Shown: positions 24,362 through 34,156 of the stretch, one piece after another
Position numbering within the stretch: the first letter of the stretch is position 1
How the letters are laid out: each line of letters begins with the position of its first letter
Assembly: GCF_000403455.2 (NCBI RefSeq)
Contig: NZ_KE159794.1
Location: 1-64,000, forward strand
DNA from: Dorea sp. 5-2
Lineage (GTDB): Bacteria > Bacillota > Clostridia > Lachnospirales > Lachnospiraceae
Direction of reading: 5' to 3'
DNA: 64,000 bases
The notes under the pieces: model-generated
What the model was told of the DNA's origin: nothing
Seen by the model: only the letters and a program-made list of their open reading frames with translations
Databases searched by the model: none
Program-made: the position numbers and the translations under genes

Positions 24362-26548
24362 CTATTCTGTGATCCCGCCTTCTGGTCCCGGCGAATCATT
24401 GCTTGGTCCCGAAGATGGTCCCGGCTCCGCTCCCTGGCTGATCACCAGGTTGATGGCGGTTCCTTCCTCCACACTGCTTCCTACGCCCGGATCACAGCTG
24501 ATCACATTCCCAATTCCAACAGACGCGTCATATTGATAAGTGATATTTCCTACGCTGAGCCCTGCGCTGCTGATCAGCTGCCTTGCATTATCCAGAGAAG
24601 TGTTCGTCACAGGCGGAACACTCACTTTTTCGGCTGGCTTTGGTCCCAGGCTGACGCTGATACCGACCGCCGTCCCTGCCGCCACTTTCTTTCCGCCGTC
24701 TATGCTCTGGGAAACCACCTGGCCTTCCGGCACATTATCATTATAATCATAAGAAACCGTACCTACGCTGAGCCCTGCCGCCGCGATCGCACTCTGTGCA
24801 TCCGCGTCCGCTTTGCCGATCACATTCGGAACGGTCTTCTTCTCCGCGCCTTTGCTGACCTTCATCACAATCTGTGTGTCTTCCGTCGCTTCGGCGCCTG
24901 CCGCCGGCGTTGTACCGATCACGTCGCCCTCTGCCACAGAATCACTGAATTCGAACTCAGAAGATATCTTCTTGAATCCCGACTGCTCTAACATACTCTG
25001 GGCTTCGCTTTCGCTTCTGCCGCTTACATCCGGTATCGTAAGCTTATTTCCGACCAGACCGGAACTTACGACCACCTGCACCGTCGAATTCTTCTTCACC
25101 TTCGTCCCGGCTTCTGTCTTCTGCTCGGATACCGTACCTGCTTCGTACTTGTTGGACTCTTTACGCTCAACTACCTTATATCCAAGCCCCTTTTCATTCA
25201 GCGTCTTCTTTGCTTCATCCTCTGTCAGTCCCACCACACTTGGAACCTTGACTTTCTCTTCCTCCGTCTTCTCCGGCAGGACCGACGGAGTGAACTTGAA
25301 AAGCCCCGCTGTCTTCCCAACGGTAAATATCACGATAAAAAGAATAATGATGATCACCACAACCATCAGAATCTTCATAACCTTATTCATCCGCGGATTC
25401 ACCGAATCCGATCTGCCCCTTCTTCCGCGTCCGGATCCGTAGTCGTCATATTCATCGTCATATTCGTCATATTCGTCGTCATGACCATAATCGTCATTGC
25501 CATAATCATCATGATCATAGTCGTCATTGCCATAATCGCCGTCATATTCATGCCGCCCCGTGTCATAGCCGTCCTGATATTCCTTATCACCGCCATACTC
25601 ATGGGCATCATATTCTTCGAAATCTTCTTCATCATCATATGCATCACCGATGACATCCAACTCATCTCCTGTGATAATAACCGTATTCGCATTACGAAGC
25701 GGCGGTATCACGACAAAATCTCCGTCCGGATCCACCAATGATCTCTTCATATCCCGGATCAGATCATCCGTATTCTTATATCTTCTCTCGCTGTTCTTCT
25801 GCGTACATTTTAAGATGATCTGCTCCAGACTGTACGGAATGTCCGGGATCAGCTCTGACGGAGGCGTGATCTCCTCCTGCAGATGCTTGATCGCCACTGA
25901 CACTGTGGAATCCCCGTCGAAAGGCACCTGCCCGGTCACCATCTCATACAGAGTGATCCCCACAGAGTAGATGTCACTCCTCTGGTCGCTGAAACCGCCT
26001 CTTGCCTGTTCCGGCGACGTATAATGAACAGATCCCATGGCGTTCGAGCTGACCGTATTGGACGTCGTCGCCTTCGCGATCCCGAAATCTGTCACTTTAA
26101 CCTTCCCGTCCTTGGAAATGATGATATTCTGCGGCTTGATATCCCGGTGGATAATATCCGCCGCATGTGCGATCCCAATTCCCGTACACATCTGGATCGC
26201 AATACTGATCACCTCTTTGTGTGACAGCCTGCCTTTGCGCTCTATATATTCCTTTAACGTAATCCCCTCTACCAGCTCCATGACCATGTAATACAGGCCC
26301 CGGTCCTCGCCTACATCGTATACATTGACGATGTTCGGATGCATCAGTCCCGCGGCAGCCTGCGCCTCCGAGCGGAATTTACGTACAAAATTCTCATCTT
26401 CCTTATATTCTTTCTTCAGCACTTTGATCGCCACATAACGGTTCAGCATACAGTCTCTGCCCTTATAGACGTCAGCCATCCCCCCTGCGCCGACCTTACT
26501 CAGCACCTCATAACGCTTTCCAAGAATAATACCATCTTTTACACTCAT
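24362..26548 (-). CDS. prkC: Stk1-family PASTA-domain Ser/Thr kinase
   Basis: 728 residues. The kinase domain (about 12-275) has GAGGMADVY, AIKVLK, IIHRDIKPQN and VTDFGIAK. A cytoplasmic linker (about 309-373) is an unusual Asp/Tyr-rich tract with DDYGNDDYGHDD-like repeats followed by a basic patch GRGRRGR. One membrane segment (about 389-410) leads to four extracellular PASTA repeats (about 429-709; starts VPSVVGLT, IPDVSGRS, VPNVIGKA, VPPVTNTS) and a Pro/Ser/Gly tail. It senses muropeptides or lipid II and controls growth and wall synthesis. It overlaps its phosphatase gene prpC by 4 bases. Confidence 0.96.
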   Translation of the reverse strand: MSVKDGIILGKRYEVLSKVGAGGMADVYKGRDCMLNRYVAIKVLKKEYKEDENFVRKFRSEAQAAAGLMHPNIVNVYDVGEDRGLYYMVMELVEGITLKEYIERKGRLSHKEVISIAIQMCTGIGIAHAADIIHRDIKPQNIIISKDGKVKVTDFGIAKATTSNTVSSNAMGSVHYTSPEQARGGFSDQRSDIYSVGITLYEMVTGQVPFDGDSTVSVAIKHLQEEITPPSELIPDIPYSLEQIILKCTQKNSERRYKNTDDLIRDMKRSLVDPDGDFVVIPPLRNANTVIITGDELDVIGDAYDDEEDFEEYDAHEYGGDKEYQDGYDTGRHEYDGDYGNDDYDHDDYGNDDYGHDDEYDEYDDEYDDYGSGRGRRGRSDSVNPRMNKVMKILMVVVIIIILFIVIFTVGKTAGLFKFTPSVLPEKTEEEKVKVPSVVGLTEDEAKKTLNEKGLGYKVVERKESNKYEAGTVSEQKTEAGTKVKKNSTVQVVVSSGLVGNKLTIPDVSGRSESEAQSMLEQSGFKKISSEFEFSDSVAEGDVIGTTPAAGAEATEDTQIVMKVSKGAEKKTVPNVIGKADADAQSAIAAAGLSVGTVSYDYNDNVPEGQVVSQSIDGGKKVAAGTAVGISVSLGPKPAEKVSVPPVTNTSLDNARQLISSAGLSVGNITYQYDASVGIGNVISCDPGVGSSVEEGTAINLVISQGAEPGPSSGPSNDSPGPEGGITE

Positions 26549-27285
26549 ACACTCACCTCATCTGCAAGTGGCTCTGCTATAACAACCCCTATGTTATCTC
26601 TCCCGCCATTACTGTTTGCTTTCTCGATCAGCATCTGCACAGCCTCAACAACGTCTCTGGCTCCCCTGACGATGTTGAACATATCCTCATCTTCCACCAT
26701 GTTGCTCAGGCCGTCGGTGCACATCAATATGACGTCTCCTCGTTTCAGCCGATACTCGTAGATATCAGCCTCCACGCCTTCCTTCACCCCGATCGCCCTG
26801 GTAATGATGTTCTTATCAGGATGGTTCTTTGCCTCCTCCGCTTTGATCCCTCCAAGCCTTACCATCTCTTCCACCAGAGAATGGTCTTTGGATATCTGAC
26901 GGATCTTCTCATTGATCAGGTAGAGACGGCTGTCTCCCACATTGGCAAAATACAAAGTATTGCCAACAACCGTCGCCGCAACCAACGTCGTCCCCATCCC
27001 TTCCAGTTTGATATCTGCCGACGCCGCTTCGATCAGCTTATCATTCGCAATACTGACTACATTACGCAAAATCTCTTCCGGTTTATTGAGCGGCGTCCGC
27101 TCAAGCTCTTCTTTCAGGACGCCCACCGTATATTTTGACGCAAAATCTCCTGCCTTGTGCCCCCCCATTCCGTCGGCTACTGCGAGCAGATTCGGAAAGG
27201 GACCGATCGGCTTATCCGTCACATATACATAATCCTGGTTGACTTCACGCTTTCTCCCGACATCAGTCATTGCATATATTTTCAT
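26545..27285 (-). CDS. prpC: PP2C-family Ser/Thr phosphatase partner of PrkC
   Basis: 246 residues with all PP2C metal motifs: DVGRKREVNQDYVYV, AVADGMGGHKAGDFAS, ANVGDSRLYLIN, DHSLVEEM, MCTDGLSNMVEDED and GGRDNIGVV. It removes phosphate from PrkC and its substrates. Start and stop overlap rlmN and prkC by 4 bases each, so stoichiometry is set by coupled translation. Confidence 0.96.
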   Translation of the reverse strand: MKIYAMTDVGRKREVNQDYVYVTDKPIGPFPNLLAVADGMGGHKAGDFASKYTVGVLKEELERTPLNKPEEILRNVVSIANDKLIEAASADIKLEGMGTTLVAATVVGNTLYFANVGDSRLYLINEKIRQISKDHSLVEEMVRLGGIKAEEAKNHPDKNIITRAIGVKEGVEADIYEYRLKRGDVILMCTDGLSNMVEDEDMFNIVRGARDVVEAVQMLIEKANSNGGRDNIGVVIAEPLADEVSV

Positions 27286-28334
27286 CTGTTTCTCCTTACG
27301 TTCGCAGCCGCGTAACGTCTCCGTAACTGACCGCAGGCTCCGTCAATGTCCGAGCCTCTTTCCCTTCTTATAGTAACATTAATTCCATTTTTTTCAAGTT
27401 TATTTTTGAAAACCAAAGCATTTTTACTGTTTGGTTTCTTGTAATTCCGCTCTTTCACAGGGTTCACCGGGATCAGATTCATATGACAATTCCTTTCCTT
27501 AAGGATCGCCGTCAGTTCTCTGATATCTTCCGGCTGGTCGTTCACTCCTGCCACCAGGCTATACTCAAAAGTAACCCTGCGTCCCGTCTTCCTGAAATAT
27601 GCATCGCACGCTTCCAATACTTCTTCCAGATGATACTTGTCCGCCACCGGCATCAGCTGCCTTCTCTTCTCCTGTGTAGCTCCGTGCAGGGATAACGCCA
27701 GTGTGATCTGCAGCCCCTCCGAAGCCAGCCTGTGGATGTTGGGGACGATCCCGCATGTGGACGCCGTGATACTCCGCTGACTGATATGAAGCCCATGCTC
27801 ATCACTCACCATTCGGATGAATCTGACAAAATTATCATAATTATCAAGCGGTTCTCCGGTTCCCATAACCACCACATTCGATACCCGCTCTCCGGTCAGG
27901 CGCTGGATCTGATAGATCTGCCGCAGCATCTCCGAGGGTGTGAGGTTCCGGTTAAGCCCTCCGATGGTAGATGCGCAGAACCGGCATCCCATACGGCATC
28001 CTGCCTGCGACGAGATACAGACCGAATTCCCATACGGATATTTCATCAGTACACTTTCGATCATATTCCCGTCCCACAATTCGAAGAGGAACTTCTCTGT
28101 CGGATCTGTCTTCGAGATCTGGCGCTCGGTCATCTGTACACGCGCAATCTCGTATTCCCCGTCAAGCTTCTCCCTGAGCTTCTTGGACAGATTCGTCATA
28201 TCCTGGAAATCATCCGCCAGTTTCACGTGCAGCCACTCATAGATCTGCCGGCTTCTGAAAGGCGGTTCCCCGATCCTTGCCATCTCTTCTTTTAATTCTT
28301 CATAATCATAAGAACAGATATCTCTCTTATTCAT
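27282..28334 (-). CDS. rlmN: 23S rRNA (adenine2503-C2) methyltransferase, radical SAM
   Basis: 350 residues from MNKRDICSYDYEELKEEM. The frame continues 41 codons upstream, but that part overlaps rsmB and has no family similarity; AAAGGG lies 4-5 bases before this ATG. The radical-SAM cluster motif is CRMGCRFCAST. MGTGEPLDNYDN follows, and the catalytic C-terminal Cys lies in SDIDGACGQLRRR. It methylates A2503 of 23S rRNA and A37 of some tRNAs. Ninth base past the rsmB stop. Confidence 0.96.
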   Translation of the reverse strand: MNKRDICSYDYEELKEEMARIGEPPFRSRQIYEWLHVKLADDFQDMTNLSKKLREKLDGEYEIARVQMTERQISKTDPTEKFLFELWDGNMIESVLMKYPYGNSVCISSQAGCRMGCRFCASTIGGLNRNLTPSEMLRQIYQIQRLTGERVSNVVVMGTGEPLDNYDNFVRFIRMVSDEHGLHISQRSITASTCGIVPNIHRLASEGLQITLALSLHGATQEKRRQLMPVADKYHLEEVLEACDAYFRKTGRRVTFEYSLVAGVNDQPEDIRELTAILKERNCHMNLIPVNPVKERNYKKPNSKNALVFKNKLEKNGINVTIRRERGSDIDGACGQLRRRYAAANVRRNR

Positions 28335-28342
28335 GACACCCT

Positions 28343-29650
28343 TTAAGACCCTTCCTTTCGGAACAGAGCCAGATAGAAGCCGTCGCCGGCATCCCGTCCC
28401 GGCAATATCTGCCTCTCCCGGATCAGCCGGAATCCTCCGCAATGCTCCTGGAGCCACCTGGCATTCTCCTCATTCTCTTCTCTGTGGATCGTACACGTAC
28501 TGTAGATGAGCTTGCCCTGCGGCTTCACATACTGTGATACCACGGCAAGCATCTTCCTCTGGAGCCAAACCAGATCCTTTTGTCCCGCTCTTGTCATCTT
28601 ATATTTCAGATCCGGCTTCCTGCCCAGTACGCCAAGCCCGGAACACGGCAGATCCGCGATCACGATGTCTGCCTTCCCCACAGCCGTCTCATCCAAACGA
28701 AGCGCGTCCCATGGAACCGCCTCTATATTCGTCATTCCGCTTCTTGCAATATTTTCACGTATTAACCCGACCTTATACTCTGTCAGGTCTCTTGCTTCTA
28801 CATGCCCTGTCCCATGCAGCTGCTCCGCCATATGAAGCGCCTTTCCTCCGGGCGCCGCGCAGACGTCTATGATGTAATCCCCTTCCTTCGCCTCCGCATA
28901 CTCCGCAACCTGCATCGAACTGATATCCTGCACCTGATAATACCCCTGCCGGAAGCTTAAAAGCCCCGACAGATGATCGTATCCTGACAGATGCAACGCA
29001 TAAGGCAGCGTATCGTCTTCCTTCACACATACGCCCTCTGCCTTAAGGATATGGACCAATTTCTCCTTCGAGATCCTGTCCGGATTAAAACGGACCGTCA
29101 CGGGCTTCTCTTTTAAGAATTCCTCCGCCATGGCGCGCACTGCCGCCTCATCGTATTCTGACAGCCATTGTTCCAGGATCCATTCGGGAAGGGAATAGCG
29201 GACAGACAGACTATGTATCCTGTCCTCATCCGGCGGATAGCTTATAGACCCAATATTCCTGCTGATATTTCGCAGCACCCCGTTGACGAATCCTCTCAGC
29301 CCTTTGAACCCTCTCTTTGCCGCAAGCTTCACAGATTCATTGCAGACTGCGCTGTCCGGCACACTGTCCATATATTTTAACTGATACACCGCACTTCTTA
29401 ATATCGTACGGATGACCGGCTTCATCTTACTCGCCTTCACTTTCGAGAATTGATCCAGGATATAGTCCAACTCGATCATACGCTCCAGCGTGCCATTCAC
29501 CACCCTGGTGATGAAGGCACGCTCTTTCTTGTCCAGATACTGATACTGGTCAAGCGCATGCTTAAGGGCTATATGGCTGTATTCCCCGTCCCTGGTGATC
29601 TGAAGCAGGATCTCCAGGATCAATTCACGCGAATCTGTATATGCAGACAT
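28343..29650 (-). CDS. rsmB: 16S rRNA (cytosine967-C5) methyltransferase
   Basis: 435 residues from MSAYTDSRELILEIL; GGAGG lies 7 bases before this ATG, so 8 upstream codons are dropped. An N-terminal NusB-like helical domain (1-140) is joined to a Rossmann methyltransferase with DVCAAPGGKALHMAE (SAM site), ADLPCSGLGVLGRKPD and YSTCTIHREENE; the two Cys are the release and nucleophile cysteines. It methylates C967 of 16S rRNA. Confidence 0.96.
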   Translation of the reverse strand: MSAYTDSRELILEILLQITRDGEYSHIALKHALDQYQYLDKKERAFITRVVNGTLERMIELDYILDQFSKVKASKMKPVIRTILRSAVYQLKYMDSVPDSAVCNESVKLAAKRGFKGLRGFVNGVLRNISRNIGSISYPPDEDRIHSLSVRYSLPEWILEQWLSEYDEAAVRAMAEEFLKEKPVTVRFNPDRISKEKLVHILKAEGVCVKEDDTLPYALHLSGYDHLSGLLSFRQGYYQVQDISSMQVAEYAEAKEGDYIIDVCAAPGGKALHMAEQLHGTGHVEARDLTEYKVGLIRENIARSGMTNIEAVPWDALRLDETAVGKADIVIADLPCSGLGVLGRKPDLKYKMTRAGQKDLVWLQRKMLAVVSQYVKPQGKLIYSTCTIHREENEENARWLQEHCGGFRLIRERQILPGRDAGDGFYLALFRKEGS

Positions 29651-29651
29651 C

Positions 29652-30359
29652 TTAGTTCCTCCGATTATTCGCAAGCATCAGGATCCTGAGCAGCTGCAGG
29701 ACTGACGACACCGCGCCCGCCACATAGGTCAAGGCTGCTGCAAACAGCACTTTCTTTGTTGCGCGTACCTCATCCTCATAGAGCATTCCGCTGCCGCCAA
29801 GGATATGGACTGCACGCCTCGAAGCGTTGAACTCTACGGGAAGCGTGATGATCTGGAAAAGAACCGCTAACGAAAAAGCGAGTATCCCCAGATTCAGGAA
29901 CAACGCCGATGAACCCGTATTGAAAAAGAGCCCTATAAGGATCAGCGGCCATGCGATCATACTTCCAAAATTCACGATCGGCACCAGGCTTCCCCGAATA
30001 TGGAGCGGTACATAACCGGTAGCATGCTGGATCGCATGTCCGCACTCGTGAGCCGCCACTCCAAGCGCCGCCACCGAAGACGTCTGATAAGTCGCGTCCG
30101 ACAGCCTCAGCACTTTTGATCTCGGGTCATAATGATCCGTCAGGTTCCCCGGCACATGTTCCACACGTACATCGTAGATCCCCGCGCGTCTCAGGATCTG
30201 TTCCGCCGCCTCTCTGCCGGTGATGCCGGAATGATTCCGGACATGAGAATATTTACGAAATGTTGACTTCATCTTCAACGACGCCAACATACAGATCACA
30301 ACTCCCGCCAATACCAGTAAATACGTGGGATCCATATAGTAATACATCGGATAATACAT
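29652..30359 (-). CDS. YugP-family membrane zinc metallopeptidase
   Basis: 235 residues. The Met ending at 30359 was chosen: GGAGG is 7 bases upstream, whereas it is only one base before the Met two codons earlier. Tyr-rich start, then a membrane helix (VLAGVVICMLASLKM), the zinc-binding motif AAHECGHAIQHATG near residue 112, and two or three further membrane helices. The family is known as neutral zinc metallopeptidase type 2 (YugP). Its role is unknown; its fixed place between fmt and rsmB in Clostridia suggests a housekeeping membrane-quality function. Confidence 0.88.
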   Translation of the reverse strand: MYYPMYYYMDPTYLLVLAGVVICMLASLKMKSTFRKYSHVRNHSGITGREAAEQILRRAGIYDVRVEHVPGNLTDHYDPRSKVLRLSDATYQTSSVAALGVAAHECGHAIQHATGYVPLHIRGSLVPIVNFGSMIAWPLILIGLFFNTGSSALFLNLGILAFSLAVLFQIITLPVEFNASRRAVHILGGSGMLYEDEVRATKKVLFAAALTYVAGAVSSVLQLLRILMLANNRRN

Positions 30360-30434
30360 AGACATACCTCCAAAAATTATACTCCTTACATCCTGAAAGC
30401 AGTACGATTCAATTTACATACATAGCTTATTATA

Positions 30435-30468
30435 TATGAAAAACAGGTAAAATACCTGTTTTTCATAT
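30435..30468 (-). terminator. Hairpin after fmt
   Basis: ATGAAAAACAGGTA and TACCTGTTTTTCAT form a perfect stem around a short A-rich loop, with T-rich sequence on the far side. It may partly terminate transcription after fmt, so that the YugP-rsmB-rlmN part needs readthrough or its own promoter. Confidence 0.65.
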
Positions 30469-30491
30469 AAATTTAACAATTCTTAATGATT

Positions 30492-31427
30492 TTATTGTGA
30501 AAGCACCGTGCCCACGCCGATCTGATATCCCCGCAGGAATGCTTCTGCCTCCATCCGTTTTTTTCCGGGTATCTGCAGCGACAGTACCTTCAATATCCCG
30601 TCTCCGGTCTTGACACAGAAACCATCCTTCTCAACAGAAACAACGGTTCCCGGAGCCTCCTTAGCGTTTCCGCCTTCTTCCGCCTGCGCCTCCCAGATCT
30701 TCATCACTTTGCCTTCCCAGTCCGTGTAAGCGCTCGGCCATGGATTCAGTCCCCGGATCAGCCGTTCGATGGATACGGCGTCTTTACTCCAGTCGATATT
30801 TCCAAGCTTCTTATCCAACATCCTGGCATATGCCGTCGTACTCTCCCCCTGAGCCTCCGGCGTCACCGTCTTATCCTCCAACGCTTTAAGTGTACGGACA
30901 CACAGTTTCGCGCCCGCATCGGCAAGCTTATCGTGAAGACTTCCTCCGGTCTCCTTCTCATCCAGCCGAACTTCCGTCTTAAGCAGCATATCTCCGGTAT
31001 CCAGCCCTTCATCCATCTGCATCGTCGTCACACCGGATACTTCTTCTCCGTCTATGACAGCCCATTGGATCGGGGCGGCGCCGCGGTACTTCGGGAGCAG
31101 CGACGCATGGACGTTCACACAGCCGTAAGGCGTCATCTCAAGGATCTCTTTGGGCAGGATCTGCCCAAAGGCTATGACGACTATGATATCCGCTCCGTAA
31201 CGCCTCAGCTCCTCGACACACTCCGGCTCTCTTACCTTCCTGGGCTGAAATACCGGGATCCCATGCTTAAGGGCGGCTTCTTTCACCGGTGTATACTGCA
31301 TCTTACCGCCGCGTCCTTTTGGCTTATCTGGCTGTGTGACCACAAGCACCGCCTCATGCCCCGCCTCGATCAACGCCTCCAGCGTCCCTACCGAGAATTC
31401 CGGCGTCCCCATGAATATCACTCTCAT
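30492..31427 (-). CDS. fmt: Methionyl-tRNA formyltransferase
   Basis: 311 residues. MRVIFMGTPEFSVGTLEAL at the start, the folate-binding and catalytic HASLLPKYRGAAPIQWAVIDGE (Asn-His-Asp site with VNVHASLLP), and a C-terminal OB-like tRNA-binding domain. It formylates initiator Met-tRNA using 10-formyl-THF. Its start abuts the def stop; the pair acts at both ends of the N-formyl cycle. Confidence 0.97.
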   Translation of the reverse strand: MRVIFMGTPEFSVGTLEALIEAGHEAVLVVTQPDKPKGRGGKMQYTPVKEAALKHGIPVFQPRKVREPECVEELRRYGADIIVVIAFGQILPKEILEMTPYGCVNVHASLLPKYRGAAPIQWAVIDGEEVSGVTTMQMDEGLDTGDMLLKTEVRLDEKETGGSLHDKLADAGAKLCVRTLKALEDKTVTPEAQGESTTAYARMLDKKLGNIDWSKDAVSIERLIRGLNPWPSAYTDWEGKVMKIWEAQAEEGGNAKEAPGTVVSVEKDGFCVKTGDGILKVLSLQIPGKKRMEAEAFLRGYQIGVGTVLSQ

Positions 31428-31901
31428 CTATTCTTCCTCCCTGTACTCCACGTCATGAAGCCCGTCTTCCACCAATTCTACATACATCTTTCCTTCCAGG
31501 TGATCGATCTCATGGCAGATCGCCCTTGCAAGCAGCTCTTCCCCTTCTACCTCGATCTCTTCCATATCCTCATTCAGTCCCCGTGCCTTCACATAATTCG
31601 GCCTGGTCACCGTGCCCGCTTTTCCCGGTACACTTAAGCACCCCTCTTCTCCGGTCTGCTCTCCGGACTGTTCTATGATCTCTGGATTGATCAGCACGAT
31701 CGGGCCGTCGCCCACATCGATCACAACGATCCTCTTAAGGATCCCCACCTGAGGCGCGGCGAGCCCTACTCCGCCTTCCTCATACATCGTATCCAACATG
31801 TCGTTGATCAATATCCTGCTGCGGATCGTCATCTTCGTTACTTCTTTGCATTTCTTCGTCAGAACTTCATCCCCAAGTTCACGGATCTTTCTTATCGCCA
31901 T
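31428..31901 (-). CDS. def: Peptide deformylase
   Basis: 157 residues. The three deformylase motifs are present: GVGLAAPQVG (I), EEGCLSVPG (II, metal Cys) and CHEIDHLEGKMY (III, metal His pair with catalytic Glu). It removes the N-formyl group from nascent peptides. Located between priA and fmt as in many Firmicutes. Confidence 0.97.
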   Translation of the reverse strand: MAIRKIRELGDEVLTKKCKEVTKMTIRSRILINDMLDTMYEEGGVGLAAPQVGILKRIVVIDVGDGPIVLINPEIIEQSGEQTGEEGCLSVPGKAGTVTRPNYVKARGLNEDMEEIEVEGEELLARAICHEIDHLEGKMYVELVEDGLHDVEYREEE

Positions 31902-31927
31902 AGTCTGTTCTCCTTCATCTTGAATTT

Positions 31928-34156
31928 TCAGAATATATTCATCGGATTGAAATCAAACTGGATCCGCAGTGTCCTAAACCCTGTATTGATCTCGATATAT
32001 TGCTCCATCCGATTCTTCACTTCTATCAACATCCGGTATTCCGTCCCCTTCAGATACAGGATACGCCGGTATACATCGCTGACCTTCGCCACATAAGGGC
32101 TCGCCGGCCCGATCACCTTGAGGATCCTGTTTTTATCTACCCGCAGGACGAATTCTCTCAGATACTTTGCCGCAGTCTCAAGCACCGCCTCGTCAGGCCC
32201 TGTCAGCAGGACCGCCAACAGCTGTTCTGTCGGCGGATACCCCATCAGCATACGGTATTCCATCTCGGATTCATAGAATCCTTCATAATCCTGCGCCGCC
32301 GCCATCTCGATACTGTAATGTTCCGGGCTGTAAGTCTGGATCACAACCTCGCCTTTACTCTTTCCACGCCCGGCGCGTCCCGCCGCCTGGGTCAGCAGCT
32401 GGAACGTCCGCTCTGCGGCGCGGTAATCATTGGCATACAGCGACAGATCCGCCGCCAGGATCCCTACCAGCGTCACATTCGGGAAATCATGCCCCTTCAC
32501 GATCATCTGCGTACCGATCAGTATATCCGCCTCTTCCCCCGCAAATGCTTCCAGTATCTTTTCGTGTCCGTCTTTCGTCCTGGTCGTATCCATATCCATC
32601 CTGAGGACCCGCGCTCCCGGAAACTGCCGTATCACCAGTTCCTCGACCTGCTGTGTCCCGGCTTTGAATCCTCCGATGTACTGCGACCCGCAGGAAGGGC
32701 AGGCTCTTACCTGCGCTTCTTCATAGCCGCAGTAATGACACACCATCTTTCCTCCCCGATGCGCCGACAGCGCCACGTCGCAATGAGGACATTTTACTAC
32801 ATATCCGCAGGCTCTGCAAGAAACAAATCCCGCATACCCTCTGCGGTTCAGGAATAACATGATCTGTTCCCCACGCCCAAGCCTGGTTTCGATCAATGCT
32901 TTCAGCCGGTCGCTCAAGATCGAACGATTCCCCGACTTCATCTCTTTGCGCATATCTTCTACATATACTTGCGGGAGTTCGCCGCTTCCCGCCCTATTCT
33001 TAAGTTCAAACATCCGGAACGTCCCCTGCTTGCATGCATAAAACGATTCCAGCGACGGGGTCGCAGACCCAAGTACGACACTGGCTCCTTCCATCTGTGC
33101 GCGCCTGACGGCGGTCTCCCTCGCATGGTAGCGCGGCGTCTGTTCGCTCTTGTAAGACGTCTCATGCTCTTCATCGATCACGATCAGCCCCAAATGTGCG
33201 AACGGAGTAAAGAGCGCCGAACGCGGACCGATCATGACGTCTACTTCTCCCGCCTTCACCCGCTCCATCTGATCGTACCGCTCCCCCTGGGACATCCTGG
33301 AATTCAGGATAGACACCCGGTCGCCGAACCGTCCGCAGAAGCGCATCACCGTCTGATAAGTGAGCGCGATCTCGGGGATCAGCACGATCGCCTGCCTGCC
33401 CTGTGCGAGCACTCCCGCGATCATCTCCATATATACCTCGGTTTTTCCGCTTCCCGTGATCCCATACACCAGATATGTGCCCCGTATCCCGCGTTCATAG
33501 TCTTCCCGGAAACTAGAAACCGCATGCTTTTGCTCCGGTGTATAATCTGGTATCTGGTCCTTCCGGTTCCGGTATCCGATGGGATTGCGCAGCACCTTCT
33601 CAGAATTCAGGGCAATGATCTTCTGGTCTTCCAGCGCGCGTACAACCTCACGTGTCACATGCAGCTTCTTCGTAAGCAGATCATAATCCTGCTCCGGCTG
33701 GTCAAGAAGCGCCGCCAACAGCCTTGCCCTTGCCTTCTGGTTCTTATGAAGGAAGACATCAAGCTGCCACTTCCCTTCCTCTTCTCCAAGAAGCAGCCGG
33801 ATCCTTCTCTTCTCACGCATCTTCTCCTGTTTCTTTATCGGGATCACCGTCTTTAAAGCCTGGATCATCGTCCCGCCGTAATACTCCTTAAGCCATGCCG
33901 CCAGCGCCACTAACTTCGCTTCGATCGCTATACTGTCTTCTGCCGTACGGATGATCTCCTTGATCTTCGATTCGTCATAGCCTGCCCGCTCGGAGAAACC
34001 GACCACATACCCTCTAGTCTCCTTATTTCCCCGCCCGAAAGGAACAATGACCTCCATACCAGTCTTAAGCATCCCTTCTAATTCAGAAGGGATGCCGTAT
34101 TGGAATATCTTATCCAGTTTCTCATGGGTAATGTCTATAATAATATCAGCGTACAT
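31928..34156 (-). CDS. priA: Primosomal replication restart helicase PriA
   Basis: 742 residues. An N-terminal 3'-DNA-end-binding domain, then superfamily 2 helicase motifs YGITGSGKTEVYM (Walker A), VIDEEHETSYK (Walker B) and VLGSATPSLESF. The zinc-binding insertion CRACGYVVKCPHCD...CHYCG...CPSCGS follows, and GTQMIVKGHDFPNVTLVGI and QAAGRAGRG motifs V-VI. It reloads the replisome at stalled forks. It overlaps murE by 11 bases. Confidence 0.96.
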   Translation of the reverse strand: MYADIIIDITHEKLDKIFQYGIPSELEGMLKTGMEVIVPFGRGNKETRGYVVGFSERAGYDESKIKEIIRTAEDSIAIEAKLVALAAWLKEYYGGTMIQALKTVIPIKKQEKMREKRRIRLLLGEEEGKWQLDVFLHKNQKARARLLAALLDQPEQDYDLLTKKLHVTREVVRALEDQKIIALNSEKVLRNPIGYRNRKDQIPDYTPEQKHAVSSFREDYERGIRGTYLVYGITGSGKTEVYMEMIAGVLAQGRQAIVLIPEIALTYQTVMRFCGRFGDRVSILNSRMSQGERYDQMERVKAGEVDVMIGPRSALFTPFAHLGLIVIDEEHETSYKSEQTPRYHARETAVRRAQMEGASVVLGSATPSLESFYACKQGTFRMFELKNRAGSGELPQVYVEDMRKEMKSGNRSILSDRLKALIETRLGRGEQIMLFLNRRGYAGFVSCRACGYVVKCPHCDVALSAHRGGKMVCHYCGYEEAQVRACPSCGSQYIGGFKAGTQQVEELVIRQFPGARVLRMDMDTTRTKDGHEKILEAFAGEEADILIGTQMIVKGHDFPNVTLVGILAADLSLYANDYRAAERTFQLLTQAAGRAGRGKSKGEVVIQTYSPEHYSIEMAAAQDYEGFYESEMEYRMLMGYPPTEQLLAVLLTGPDEAVLETAAKYLREFVLRVDKNRILKVIGPASPYVAKVSDVYRRILYLKGTEYRMLIEVKNRMEQYIEINTGFRTLRIQFDFNPMNIF

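Noticed and set aside
32000..32857. Long plus-strand frame inside priA
   Set aside because: Antisense to conserved priA helicase motifs; composition typical of a shadow frame.
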